Position numbers and translations under genes: made by a program | From: DATJXG01 sp035500455 | GTDB lineage: Bacteria; Acidobacteriota; Terriglobia; Terriglobales; Acidobacteriaceae | DNA: 9,139 bases | Direction of reading: 5' to 3' | Assembly: GCA_035500455.1 (NCBI GenBank) | Contig: DATJXG010000171.1 | Coordinates: 1 to 9,139 of the forward strand | In this document: positions 1-6,294 of the stretch, in pieces | Layout of the letters: every line of letters starts with the position of its first letter | How positions within the stretch are numbered: the stretch's first letter is position 1 | Notes under the pieces: model-generated | The model's database searches: none | Told to the model about the DNA's origin: nothing | Seen by the model: only the letters and a program-made list of their open reading frames with translations

Positions 1-440
1 ACGACGTGGCGATTGGTGACGATGTAACCTTTGGCGTCCACAATGACGCCCGAACCCAGCGAGCGCTCCGGGATGGCGGTTGCGCCCTGCCCACCCTGCC
101 CGCCGAAGAAGTGATTAAAGAAATCGTCGAATGGGCTTCCCTCGCCATCCTGGCTGGGCGCTCCACGGCGCCGCGTGACCTTGGGCGTGGATTCGGTGTT
201 GATGTTCACCACGCTCGGCTCCAACTGCTTGGCGATCTGCGAAAACTGGTTGGAGAGCTGCTGCGGCGAAGGCAGCGTGAGCTGAGCCGGGTCGGAAGAC
301 TTCTTGTCCTGGCCTTTTACTCCGGAAGAAATCACAGTGCCGATCAAAATGCCGGTGGCCAAGGTGACCATGATGGTGAGGGTAGAGGCCCAACGATGGG
401 CCTTGATTCGTCCCCAGAGAGCGGCTGCGCGGGGGTGCAT
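1..440 (-). CDS. HtrA/DegP-like trypsin-type serine protease, N-terminal part (cut by window edge)
   Basis: Envelope serine protease/chaperone of the HtrA (DegP/DegQ/Do) family, which degrades or refolds damaged periplasmic proteins. Visible from ATG 440: a short basic N-terminus, a membrane anchor or uncleaved signal at about residues 19-39, a linker, then the start of the protease domain (SVVNI at 76-80, a Gly/Phe-rich loop at about 103-119, and GSGVIVDAKGYIVTNRHV at 129-146). The last complete codons include His145, which matches the catalytic His of the family's TN-x-HV motif. Asp, Ser and the PDZ domains lie outside the window. An in-frame ATG at 458 would add six residues. I prefer 440 because GGAGG (452-456) precedes it and because the TATAAT at 477-482 would leave only about 12 nt of leader for the 458 start. 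The family call is confident; which DegP/Q/S type it is cannot be seen. Confidence 0.9.
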   Translation of the reverse strand, partial: MHPRAAALWGRIKAHRWASTLTIMVTLATGILIGTVISSGVKGQDKKSSDPAQLTLPSPQQLSNQFSQIAKQLEPSVVNINTESTPKVTRRRGAPSQDGEGSPFDDFFNHFFGGQGGQGATAIPERSLGSGVIVDAKGYIVTNRHV

Positions 441-476
441 AGGGCGGATTTCCTCCATGAGTGACTGAACTCCCCG

Positions 477-482
477 ATTATA
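477..482 (-). promoter_or_regulatory. -10 box of the HtrA gene
   Basis: An exact TATAAT on the minus strand, followed by CGGGG. The predicted transcription start is near 470, giving a leader of about 30 nt to ATG 440. There is no recognisable TTGACA 16-18 nt upstream, so the promoter may need an activator or rely on the -10 element. Confidence 0.55.
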
Positions 483-774
483 CCTCTCTGGTTTGGCAGC
501 GCCGGGGTCCGGCCTTTATCTAAACGTTAGACGCTGAAAGTGGAGAAATGTGTTGCTAGTTCATTCTTAACGCTGGAGTTTTCGCCGCCAGTTTTCAGGT
601 TGGATGAATGCTGCGAGACGCCGGGGGGTAGGCAAAAAGATGGGGCAGGACGCCGTGGGGTGCCTCCTGCCCTGTGGGGTTCCTCATGCATGCCGGAGGG
701 GCTTGCGTTATGAGGACATGAACACTGTGGCTAAAATACTTAGAGGCAGAAAAACGCGCAATCGTACAAAAATA
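483..774. other. Non-coding gap between the HtrA gene and the FG-GAP gene
   Basis: No convincing gene here. A 64-codon plus-strand frame (604-798) lacks a ribosome site and runs into the 3' end of the neighbouring gene. The gap holds a short inverted repeat TCTAA-ACG-TTAGA at 519-531, about 55 nt upstream of the predicted HtrA start point and so a possible operator, and the terminator-like hairpin listed separately. I saw no known riboswitch or RNA gene, but could not fold the sequence. Confidence 0.5.
634..672 (-). terminator. Possible rho-independent terminator of the FG-GAP/ASPIC_UnbV gene
   Basis: Perfect 8-bp inverted repeat GGGCAGGA (643-650) / TCCTGCCC (665-672) with a 14-nt loop. On the minus strand it is followed by CATCTTTTTG, a short U-tract. 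It lies about 100 nt past the stop codon at 775-777. The long loop and the gap before the U-tract make it a weak candidate. Confidence 0.35.
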
Positions 775-2526
775 CTAGAAACCATAGGTATCGACTAACC
801 CTTTTTCTTCCAGGTATTTATATGACTTTCCTGCCGCCAGATTCTGGAAATCCTCGGTGCGGCCGCTGGGCCACTCGATCACCAGGCGGTCAATCTTGTC
901 GTGTTTTCCCAGGCCGAACGTAACCGGCAGCTCGGATTGCGAGAGATAACTCGAGCCACCTTTCACTGTTCGTGATTGACTCGTGCCGTTGAGAAAAATT
1001 CTGACGACGGCGCCGATGGCATCGCGATTCGACTTGCTGCCTTCGAGGCGCACGCGCAGGCTGTGGTTTCCCGACGACCGGTCGTTGCGATAGAGATACG
1101 CGGGGCCATTGTTGGTGGTCATCAGCAAGTCGAGATCGCCATCGCGATCAAAGTCAGCGAAGGCGAGACCTCTTCCCACTTTTGGACTATCGAAACCGCC
1201 GCCGACTTCCCCGGCAACATCGTGGAACTTTCCGCCGCCGCTGTTGAGAAACAATTCCGGCGGCTGCGCGTATCCCACGTTGCCGCGGATGTTGCGCACG
1301 GTTTCGTCGATGTGCCCGTTGGCCACGGCGAGATCGAGGCGTCCATCGAGATCGGCGTCGAAGAAGACGCAGCCGAATCCCAGCTTGTCTTTGGTGGCGA
1401 GCCCTACGCCGCTCTGCGTGGCCACGTCGGAGTATCCTTCTTTCCCGGAAGCGCGATATAAGCCGACCATTTCGTTATCGAAGTTGGTGATGGCCGCGCC
1501 TGCCACTCCGCTGTTATCGAAATCCGCGACATCGACGCCCATGCCCGCGCGGGCTTTGCCTTCGGCGCTGAACGCCACTCCCGCTTCCACCGCGACATCT
1601 TTGAAGGTGCCGTCGCGTCCATTGCGGTAGAGCTTGTTGGGCTGGGTGTCGTTGGCGACCAGCAGGTCGGGCCAGCCGTCGCGGTCGTAATCGAACATGG
1701 CCACGCCCAGCGATTTGGAGCTGCTGTCGAAAATTCCGCTGGTGGCGGTGACGTCCTCAAAGGTGCCGTTGCCGCGGTTGTGGAAGAGCCAGCAGGTGTC
1801 GCCGCGATAGGCTTCGGGAGTGCAATAGGATTTGTGTTTGCCGTCGAGCGAGCAGAACACGTCGTGCTCGGGTGACCACTTCACGTAGTTGCAGACGAAG
1901 AGATCGAGGCGCCCGTCGCGGTCGTAATCGAACCACAACGCGGAAGTGCTGAAAGCCTGGCGGCCTCCCAGGCCGCTGGATTTGGTCACATCGATGAACG
2001 TTCCCTTGCCGGTGTTGCGAAACAATCGATTCTGCCCGACGCAGGTGATGAGAATATCGGCGAAGCCGTCGTTGTTGTAATCGCCCACAGCCACGCCCAT
2101 GCCGTACATCTCGAAGTCGAGCCCGGCCTTGTGGGTGACGTCGGTGAACGTTCCATTGCGATTGTTGCGGTAGAGCTTCAGGGTACTGCGAGTGCCCTTG
2201 CCGGGCGTGGCGTGGCCGGGCCAGTTCATGCCGTTGATCAGCAGAATGTCCTGCCAGCCGTCGTTGTCGTAGTCGAGGAAGGCGCAGCCAGACCCAAGCG
2301 TTTCAGGAAGAAACTTGCCGCCGAAGGCGCCGCTGTTGTGATGGAACTGCAGACCGGCCTGGGAGGTGACATCGGTGAAGTGAAAGCCCAGGCCCGCGGT
2401 GGCCGGTTCTCCGAACGATGGAAGTATCGATGCAGAAACCAAGCCTGCCATGCCCAGCAGGAAAGAGCGGCGGTTGAGAGATGTTGGCGCGCTTTGAGGC
2501 TGTCCTATCTGAACAAGGGATGCCAT
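775..2526 (-). CDS. Tat-exported FG-GAP/VCBS repeat protein with C-terminal ASPIC/UnbV domain (CRTAC1-like)
   Basis: 583-residue secreted protein of unknown substrate, built as a seven-bladed beta-propeller. The N-terminus has a twin-arginine signal (NRRSFLLGMAG at 18-28, hydrophobic to about 36), so folded export by Tat is likely. Calcium-binding-type loops of the form D-x-D-x-D-G occur at about 85, 149, 200, 279, 335, 390 and 458. The fifth (DFDNSG) has lost the usual spacing and its following acidic residue. A loop at about 212-245 carries four Cys (212, 225, 235, 245) and a YCTPEAY motif typical of this family. Residues 488-572 form the ASPIC/UnbV domain (AIGAVVRI, GGSSYLSQSE, LVIEWPSG). 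No ribosome-binding site precedes ATG 2526, but the next in-frame starts would damage the Tat signal. Family members are often linked to surface or carbohydrate functions; no such partner is visible here. Confidence 0.9.
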   Translation of the reverse strand: MASLVQIGQPQSAPTSLNRRSFLLGMAGLVSASILPSFGEPATAGLGFHFTDVTSQAGLQFHHNSGAFGGKFLPETLGSGCAFLDYDNDGWQDILLINGMNWPGHATPGKGTRSTLKLYRNNRNGTFTDVTHKAGLDFEMYGMGVAVGDYNNDGFADILITCVGQNRLFRNTGKGTFIDVTKSSGLGGRQAFSTSALWFDYDRDGRLDLFVCNYVKWSPEHDVFCSLDGKHKSYCTPEAYRGDTCWLFHNRGNGTFEDVTATSGIFDSSSKSLGVAMFDYDRDGWPDLLVANDTQPNKLYRNGRDGTFKDVAVEAGVAFSAEGKARAGMGVDVADFDNSGVAGAAITNFDNEMVGLYRASGKEGYSDVATQSGVGLATKDKLGFGCVFFDADLDGRLDLAVANGHIDETVRNIRGNVGYAQPPELFLNSGGGKFHDVAGEVGGGFDSPKVGRGLAFADFDRDGDLDLLMTTNNGPAYLYRNDRSSGNHSLRVRLEGSKSNRDAIGAVVRIFLNGTSQSRTVKGGSSYLSQSELPVTFGLGKHDKIDRLVIEWPSGRTEDFQNLAAGKSYKYLEEKGLVDTYGF

Positions 2527-2679
2527 CTATAGCCGCAGGGTAACATCCTTTGCGACGGGAGAGTGCCATCGGATTAGCATCTTAATATACTCAATAATAA
2601 CTCGATATATGATAACATCGTCGTAGTTATTCATCTAGATTTTGTGCACTCGCAAGAAGAACTGAAGGCCGGGAGTCTC
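2527..2679. promoter_or_regulatory. AT-rich divergent control region (FG-GAP gene / GNAT-RHH module)
   Basis: The stretch at about 2575-2645 is far richer in A and T than the rest of the window and separates two divergent genes. Possible -10 boxes are TATGAT at 2608-2613 (+) and TATATT on the minus strand at 2584-2589. Neither has a good -35, so promoter positions are uncertain. For the plus-strand gene, GGGAG at 2671-2675 lies just 4 nt before ATG 2680. Confidence 0.45.
2612..2630. promoter_or_regulatory. 19-bp imperfect palindrome, likely operator of the GNAT-RHH module
   Basis: The sequence reads ATAAC-nn-CG-n-CG-nn-GTTAT, with 7 of 9 base pairs symmetric around position 2621. It lies about 50 nt upstream of the antitoxin-like gene and touches the TATGAT box. 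Ribbon-helix-helix antitoxins normally bind palindromes in their own promoter, so autorepression is the likely role (inference). Confidence 0.5.
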
Positions 2680-3036
2680 ATGAAAACCGTAAAGTTTCAA
2701 GCCGATCTGGCATCCGCAGACGACGCTGTTTTGAACACCTTGATGAAGGAACTGGAGGTCCGGAGCAAGGCGGATTTTCTGGCCAAAGCTCTGGCGCTGA
2801 TGAATTGGGCGGTGCGGGAACGGAAGCGGGGCCACAAAATCGTCACCATGGACGAACAGGGTGAAGTCATCCGGGAGCTGGTGACGCCAGAACTGGAGCG
2901 TGTCGCTCCTGACTTCAGTCTGCCTTCTGTTTCGACCACCTGGACTCTGGAAGAGGTCGAGGATTTTGGCCGGTTGGCTTCAGGAGATCAGCCCAAACCG
3001 ACCCCCCATCTCATTCGGGCCATGAACAGGCGCTAA
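2680..3036 (+). CDS. Ribbon-helix-helix-like protein, probable antitoxin of a GNAT toxin
   Basis: 118-residue acidic/basic small protein. Residues 2-8 (KTVKFQA) look like the RHH beta-strand, 12-27 like helix A and 29-47 (SKADFLAKALALMNWAVRE) like helix B. After a basic turn (ERKRGHK, 47-53) comes a short hairpin (IVTMDEQGEVIREL) and a C-terminal tail of about 50 residues rich in Pro and acidic residues, which would be the part that wraps the toxin. I do not recognise it as a standard DUF1778 antitoxin. ATG 2680 is preferred over GTG 2644 because GGGAG precedes it and because 'MKTVKF' is a natural RHH start. It sits 4 nt before the GNAT gene, the antitoxin-first order usual for this toxin class. 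Function is inferred from fold-like pattern and context. Confidence 0.65.
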   Translation: MKTVKFQADLASADDAVLNTLMKELEVRSKADFLAKALALMNWAVRERKRGHKIVTMDEQGEVIRELVTPELERVAPDFSLPSVSTTWTLEEVEDFGRLASGDQPKPTPHLIRAMNRR

Positions 3037-3040
3037 AGCG

Positions 3041-3610
3041 ATGGACATACATTTCCGGCGACTCGAAGCCTCGGACCGCACGGACACCTTCGACTGCGGA
3101 AATGCCCAGCTGAACGAGTTTCTCCACCGATACGCGCTGAAAAACCAGCACCGCATGTTCGGCGTAACGTACGTTGCCGTGCAGGCTCCGGGAGGCCAGC
3201 CCGAGGTAATCGGATATTTCACGCTGGCGAACACGTCGATCCCGAGACAGGGCTTGCCGCAAGAGTTGCTGAAGGGGTTGCCCAAGTATCAGTCAATGCC
3301 GGCCTTTCTCCTGGGAAGGCTGGCCGTCCATAAGAATTATCAAGGCAAGCGCTTGGGCGAAGTGTTGCTATCGCACTGCTTTGAGCATTGTCTGGCGATT
3401 TCAAAACTCACTGGCGCGCGTTACCTTATCGCCGATGCCAAGGAGTCCGCCGTCACATGGTACGAGCGTTATAACTTCAGAAAGATTGAGGGAAGCGGGA
3501 CGCCCCATTCGACAAAAATGTTTGTGGATCTTGGGGTTGTGAATACTGCAATCAAACAAAAGCCGACAGGCTCCCACATGGGGCTGACACGAACCGACTC
3601 TGCGATTTGA
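3041..3610 (+). CDS. GNAT-family N-acetyltransferase, TacT/AtaT-like probable toxin
   Basis: 189 residues, close to the 160-180 of TacT/AtaT/ItaT toxins, which acetylate the amino group of charged tRNAs with acetyl-CoA and stop translation. Visible: the N-terminal signature FDCGNAQLNEFLHRYA (17-32), a GYFTLA strand (58-63), motif A with LGRLAVHKNYQGKRLGEVLL (91-110), which contains the CoA pyrophosphate loop, and motif B WYERYNF (140-146), where Tyr141 aligns with the catalytic Tyr of TacT. Two departures are seen: the middle Gly of the Q-x-x-G-x-G loop is Arg104, and the usual Gly of 'YxxxGF' is Asn145. A tail of about 20 residues after the final strand (KMFVDL, 159-164) is extra. It follows the RHH-like gene by 4 nt with little ribosome site of its own, consistent with coupled translation. 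A non-toxic GNAT remains possible. Confidence 0.8.
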   Translation: MDIHFRRLEASDRTDTFDCGNAQLNEFLHRYALKNQHRMFGVTYVAVQAPGGQPEVIGYFTLANTSIPRQGLPQELLKGLPKYQSMPAFLLGRLAVHKNYQGKRLGEVLLSHCFEHCLAISKLTGARYLIADAKESAVTWYERYNFRKIEGSGTPHSTKMFVDLGVVNTAIKQKPTGSHMGLTRTDSAI

Positions 3611-3637
3611 ACGGCGCCCCAACAACGAATCGCTGCT

Positions 3638-4267
3638 TCACGGAATATTCACCAGCCCATTCCGTATCGCGTACACCACCAGCTCGGCGGTCTTATGAAT
3701 TCCCAAAGCGTCCATCATGTTGGCGCGGTGGGCGGCTACGGTGTTGGCGCTGAGGTCGAGCTTGGCCGCGATTTCCTTGTTGGATTGTCCATCCACGATC
3801 AGTTGCAGAATTTCCAGTTCGCGCGGGGTCAGGCCGTAGTCGCGCTCGCCTCGCAGCGTGGTGGAGCGGGAAAGCGTTTCGTCCAGCACGGTTTCTCCCG
3901 CGGCCACGCGGCGGATGGCGCCGCCCAACTCTAGATCCATGGCGTTTTTCAGAATGTAGCCGGAGGCGCCAGCTTCCAGCGCCTGGCGAACCAGCGTTTC
4001 TTCGGGATGCATGCTGAGCATGAGCACTTTGGTCCCGGAGACCAGTTCCAGAATCTTGCGCGTCGCCTGCAGGCCGCTGATTCCCGGCAAGGCGCAATCC
4101 ATCAGCACGACATTTGGCCGGAATTTTTGCGCCAGCGCGACCGCTTCCTCGCCATCCCCGGCCTCGCCGACTACCTCCATATCGGCTTCGTCTTCCAGGA
4201 TGCGGCGAAAACCGCGCCGCACCAGGCTGTGATCGTCCACCAGCAGAACCGAGATTTTATCCGGCAT
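3638..4267 (-). CDS. NarL/FixJ-type two-component response regulator (REC-LuxR HTH)
   Basis: 209-residue transcription factor with a receiver domain at about 5-120 and a LuxR/GerE helix-turn-helix at about 146-203. The phosphorylation site is complete: acidic pair Asp11/Asp12, acceptor Asp57 (VLMDCALPG), switch Ser85 and Lys107 (YILK). The HTH is typical (LTPRELEILQLIVDG, then SNKEIAAKLDLSANTVAAHRA). The gene starts inside the last codons of the kinase gene upstream, overlapping it by 11 nt, so the two are translationally coupled and the kinase is almost certainly its phosphate donor. Target genes are unknown; the divergent cysteine-protein operon and its own operon are natural candidates. 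It is convergent with the GNAT gene, the stops being 27 nt apart with no strong terminator between. Confidence 0.93.
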   Translation of the reverse strand: MPDKISVLLVDDHSLVRRGFRRILEDEADMEVVGEAGDGEEAVALAQKFRPNVVLMDCALPGISGLQATRKILELVSGTKVLMLSMHPEETLVRQALEAGASGYILKNAMDLELGGAIRRVAAGETVLDETLSRSTTLRGERDYGLTPRELEILQLIVDGQSNKEIAAKLDLSANTVAAHRANMMDALGIHKTAELVVYAIRNGLVNIP

Positions 4268-5615
4268 GGGCTTCCACCTTTTCCTGTTTTTCGTGCTCGC
4301 GGGGCACCCGCAGGCGAACCAGCGTCCCGCCGCCGGGAGGCGTCACGAATTCGATTTGACCTTCCAGAAGCTCGGCGCGCTCCCGCATCGCCACCAGCCC
4401 GATCCCCTGGCGATTCGCGCCGGGAACGAATCCTCTGCCGTGGTCTTCCACTTCCAGTTCCAGCCCTCGCGGCTGAAAACGCAGGCGCACCCAGGCTTCG
4501 CGCGCGCCCGAATGCCGGGTCACGTTGTTGAGCGCTTCCTGCAGCACGCGGTAAATGTGCACGGCGGCGTTCCCGTCGACCGAGTAAGGCTCGCCGGATT
4601 TTTCATAGGATATGTCAATTCCCGCCTGCCGTTCCACCGTGGGCAGGTACCACTCCAGCGTGCTCACCAGCCCGGCTTCATCGAGCATCACCGGATGCAG
4701 AGCCTGCGAGAGGCTGCGCACGCTGTCCAGCGTGTTCTGCGCGATCTGGCGGACTTCCTCCAGATCGGTGCGCAGCGGCGATCCCTCCGGCGCCTGTTTT
4801 CCGGCGCGGCCCAGCATGGAGCCAATGGCGGTGAGGATTTGCCCGAACTCATCGTGCAGCTCGCGCGAAATGTAGCGCAGAGTGGACTCCTGGGTGGCGA
4901 TGAGCTTCTGCGCCAGTTCGCTGCGCTGCTCGGAGAGTGTGCCCAGCCGCGCAAACAGCCGCCGGTTCGACTGGATCAGGTAAACGCTGGTGAGCAGGAT
5001 GGCGATGAGCGTCGCGGTGAGGAAGATATACACCTGGCGCTGCACCCGGTCGTAAATCTGGCTGATCTGTTGGGTGGCCTGTTCTTCGCTTTCGTTGTTC
5101 TGCACCAGCAGGCGGGCCACGGCGGTGCTTAAGGCCGCCTGCCGCGCCTGCAGCGTGAGCCGGATCTGCTCGCGGGCTTCGGCGTCTTTGCCGTCGCGGG
5201 CCAGGCCCAGCGTGCGGTCCACGGCATTCCAGAACTGGGCCAATTGCTTGCCCAGGAATTCCCTTTGCTCGGGGGTGCGGTCGCCGACGGCGACCTGCGC
5301 CTCCAGCTTCAAGGCATCGTCCAAGTCCTCGCGAATGCGCTGAAACTGCGCCGACCACGCCGTCAGCGGATAAGGCTCGGTGTTATCGAGCATATCGCGC
5401 ATGGCCAGGCCGAGGGAGTTCAGGTCGTTCTGAATGCGCAGCAGTTGCAGCGAATCTTTGCGATTGCGGGCGACCAGATTGTTCTGCAATTCGCGCAGCC
5501 CGGAGATTTGCCGCGTGATGTACCAGGAATAAGCCACCACGGCCGCCAGCGTGATGATCAGCCCGAGGATCAGCGCGGGCGTGGGCGAGCGGCCGGGAGC
5601 AGGCGAGCGTTGCAC
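4257..5615 (-). CDS. Membrane sensor histidine kinase, HPK7/NarX-type (HisKA_3 + HATPase_c)
   Basis: 452 residues. Two membrane helices (about 14-33 and 195-215) flank a helical extracytoplasmic sensor region of about 160 residues, similar in layout to four-helix-bundle sensors. A coiled linker (219-245) without an obvious HAMP domain leads to a HisKA_3 domain with the phosphorylated His254 (YISRELHDEFGQ). The ATPase domain carries the N box (QEALNNVTRHSG, 359-370), G1 (DHGRGF, 391-396) and G2 (GIGLVAMRERAELLEG, 404-419). It overlaps the downstream response regulator gene by 11 nt. The start is GTG 5615, with no ribosome site and no in-frame ATG or GTG just upstream. It places the first helix about 13 residues from the start, as expected. 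The ligand cannot be told from sequence. Confidence 0.92.
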   Translation of the reverse strand: MQRSPAPGRSPTPALILGLIITLAAVVAYSWYITRQISGLRELQNNLVARNRKDSLQLLRIQNDLNSLGLAMRDMLDNTEPYPLTAWSAQFQRIREDLDDALKLEAQVAVGDRTPEQREFLGKQLAQFWNAVDRTLGLARDGKDAEAREQIRLTLQARQAALSTAVARLLVQNNESEEQATQQISQIYDRVQRQVYIFLTATLIAILLTSVYLIQSNRRLFARLGTLSEQRSELAQKLIATQESTLRYISRELHDEFGQILTAIGSMLGRAGKQAPEGSPLRTDLEEVRQIAQNTLDSVRSLSQALHPVMLDEAGLVSTLEWYLPTVERQAGIDISYEKSGEPYSVDGNAAVHIYRVLQEALNNVTRHSGAREAWVRLRFQPRGLELEVEDHGRGFVPGANRQGIGLVAMRERAELLEGQIEFVTPPGGGTLVRLRVPREHEKQEKVEAHAG

Positions 5616-5731
5616 GCACCCGAGGATACAACGCGGGCGGAAGCGCGGGCCATCGCATTTCGCAGCAGGGGCCAGGCTGAGAACAGAGGGCTCTCACCAA
5701 CGCGACGGAAGTTTCAGCCTGGGCAGGATGA

Positions 5732-5745
5732 GTGATGCTGATCAC
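5732..5745. promoter_or_regulatory. CRP/FNR-type operator, upstream copy
   Basis: Perfect inverted repeat GTGAT-GCTG-ATCAC, which contains the CRP-family core GTGA-N6-TCAC. Its centre (5738.5) is 22 bp from that of the second site, two helical turns on the same DNA face. It lies between the kinase gene (start 5615) and the plus-strand gene at 5843. Confidence 0.55.
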
Positions 5746-5752
5746 GCGATAG

Positions 5753-5768
5753 TGTGACACACATCACA
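5753..5768. promoter_or_regulatory. CRP-type operator, exact TGTGA-N6-TCACA
   Basis: Both half-sites match the CRP consensus TGTGA-N6-TCACA exactly. The centre is at 5760.5, about 82 nt before ATG 5843 and about 145 nt from the divergent kinase start. If transcription to the right starts near 5802, the site would be at -41.5, the class II activator position. That start point is assumed, since no strong -10 is visible. A CRP/FNR-family protein is the likely binder. Confidence 0.65.
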
Positions 5769-5780
5769 TCGCTGGAATTG

Positions 5781-5798
5781 GTAGGTCGATTAACCTAC
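5781..5798. promoter_or_regulatory. Inverted repeat GTAGGT-N6-ACCTAC, possible second operator
   Basis: Perfect 6-bp arms around CGATTA. It is placed where the rightward promoter's -10 region is expected, so a protein bound here would block or modulate the CRP-activated start. The binder is unknown; the response regulator encoded at 3638-4267 is one candidate. Confidence 0.4.
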
Positions 5799-5812
5799 AT
5801 GGTGGAAACCAT
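5799..5812 (+). promoter_or_regulatory. Short hairpin ATGGT-GGAA-ACCAT in the presumed 5' leader
   Basis: Five-bp stem closed by a GGAA tetraloop (GNRA type) near the predicted transcript start of the 5843 gene. It directly abuts the preceding inverted repeat. It could be a 5' stabilising stem or half of a DNA operator; the evidence is only the symmetry. Confidence 0.3.
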
Positions 5813-5842
5813 TTCACTCCAGCACGGCATGGAGGTGTGGAC

Positions 5843-6250
5843 ATGCCGGAAAACACACCAGGCAAAACCAGTGGGGACGAGCGCGACATTCTTGAGCTGT
5901 TGAAGTTCGAGCTGCAGTTTCTCGAACAGGGTGGATATGGCCGCTCGGTGAAGACGCCCTGGAAACCCACTTCCATCTTTCAGGATTCTCTCACTTGCCT
6001 CAATTTCAACGACCCCGATCGCCCTCATCCCTGCGGCGGGTGCCTGCTCATGAAGTTTGTGCCGGAGTTGTTCCGCAACGAAGCAGTGCCCTGTCACCAC
6101 ATTCCCTTGAACCCGCTGGGAGAGACCGTGTACACCATGGAGCGGCAAGCTTCGCCGGCCGAAGTGGAGGAGACGCTGAAAGAATGGCTCCGCACCATGA
6201 TTCACGAGCTTGAGCGGCGTGCCGCGGAGGTGAAATCGAAGGAGCCCTGA
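5843..6250 (+). CDS. Conserved-looking hypothetical protein with Cys/His cluster
   Basis: 135-residue soluble protein of unknown function; I know of no named family with confidence. A predicted helix (12-29) precedes a Trp/Pro segment (TPWKPTSIFQDS, 38-49) and a cysteine region: Cys52, His62, Cys64, Cys67 (C-x2-C) and Cys84-His85-His86. A long amphipathic helix (105-130) ends it. The spacing of Cys and His suits one metal site, zinc or iron (inference). ATG 5843 is chosen because GGAGG at 5831-5835 stands 7 nt before it; the GTG at 5837 is only 1 nt from that site. It lies directly downstream of the double CRP-like control region and 44 nt before a second cysteine-protein gene, probably one operon. 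Confidence 0.8.
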   Translation: MPENTPGKTSGDERDILELLKFELQFLEQGGYGRSVKTPWKPTSIFQDSLTCLNFNDPDRPHPCGGCLLMKFVPELFRNEAVPCHHIPLNPLGETVYTMERQASPAEVEETLKEWLRTMIHELERRAAEVKSKEP

Positions 6251-6294
6251 CGCGCACGAGCCCAGGTTTCCGTAAGCCGCCTTGGGAGGACTGC

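Noticed and set aside
604..798. 64-codon plus-strand frame in the gap after the HtrA gene
   Set aside because: No ribosome site, Arg/Gly-rich translation without motifs, covers the terminator-like hairpin and overlaps the 3' end of the FG-GAP gene.
976..1630. Long plus-strand frames inside the FG-GAP gene
   Set aside because: Antisense shadows of a GC-rich repeat gene whose opposite-strand product has clear domains end to end.
2644..2679. GTG start 12 codons upstream for the RHH-like protein
   Set aside because: No ribosome site before it; ATG 2680 has GGGAG and begins at the RHH strand.
5383..5760. 125-codon minus-strand frame spanning the kinase promoter region
   Set aside because: Overlaps the kinase N-terminus out of frame and covers the CRP-like sites; no domain in the translation.
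5837..5842. GTG start two codons upstream of ATG 5843
   Set aside because: Only 1 nt from the GGAGG ribosome site, too close for initiation.
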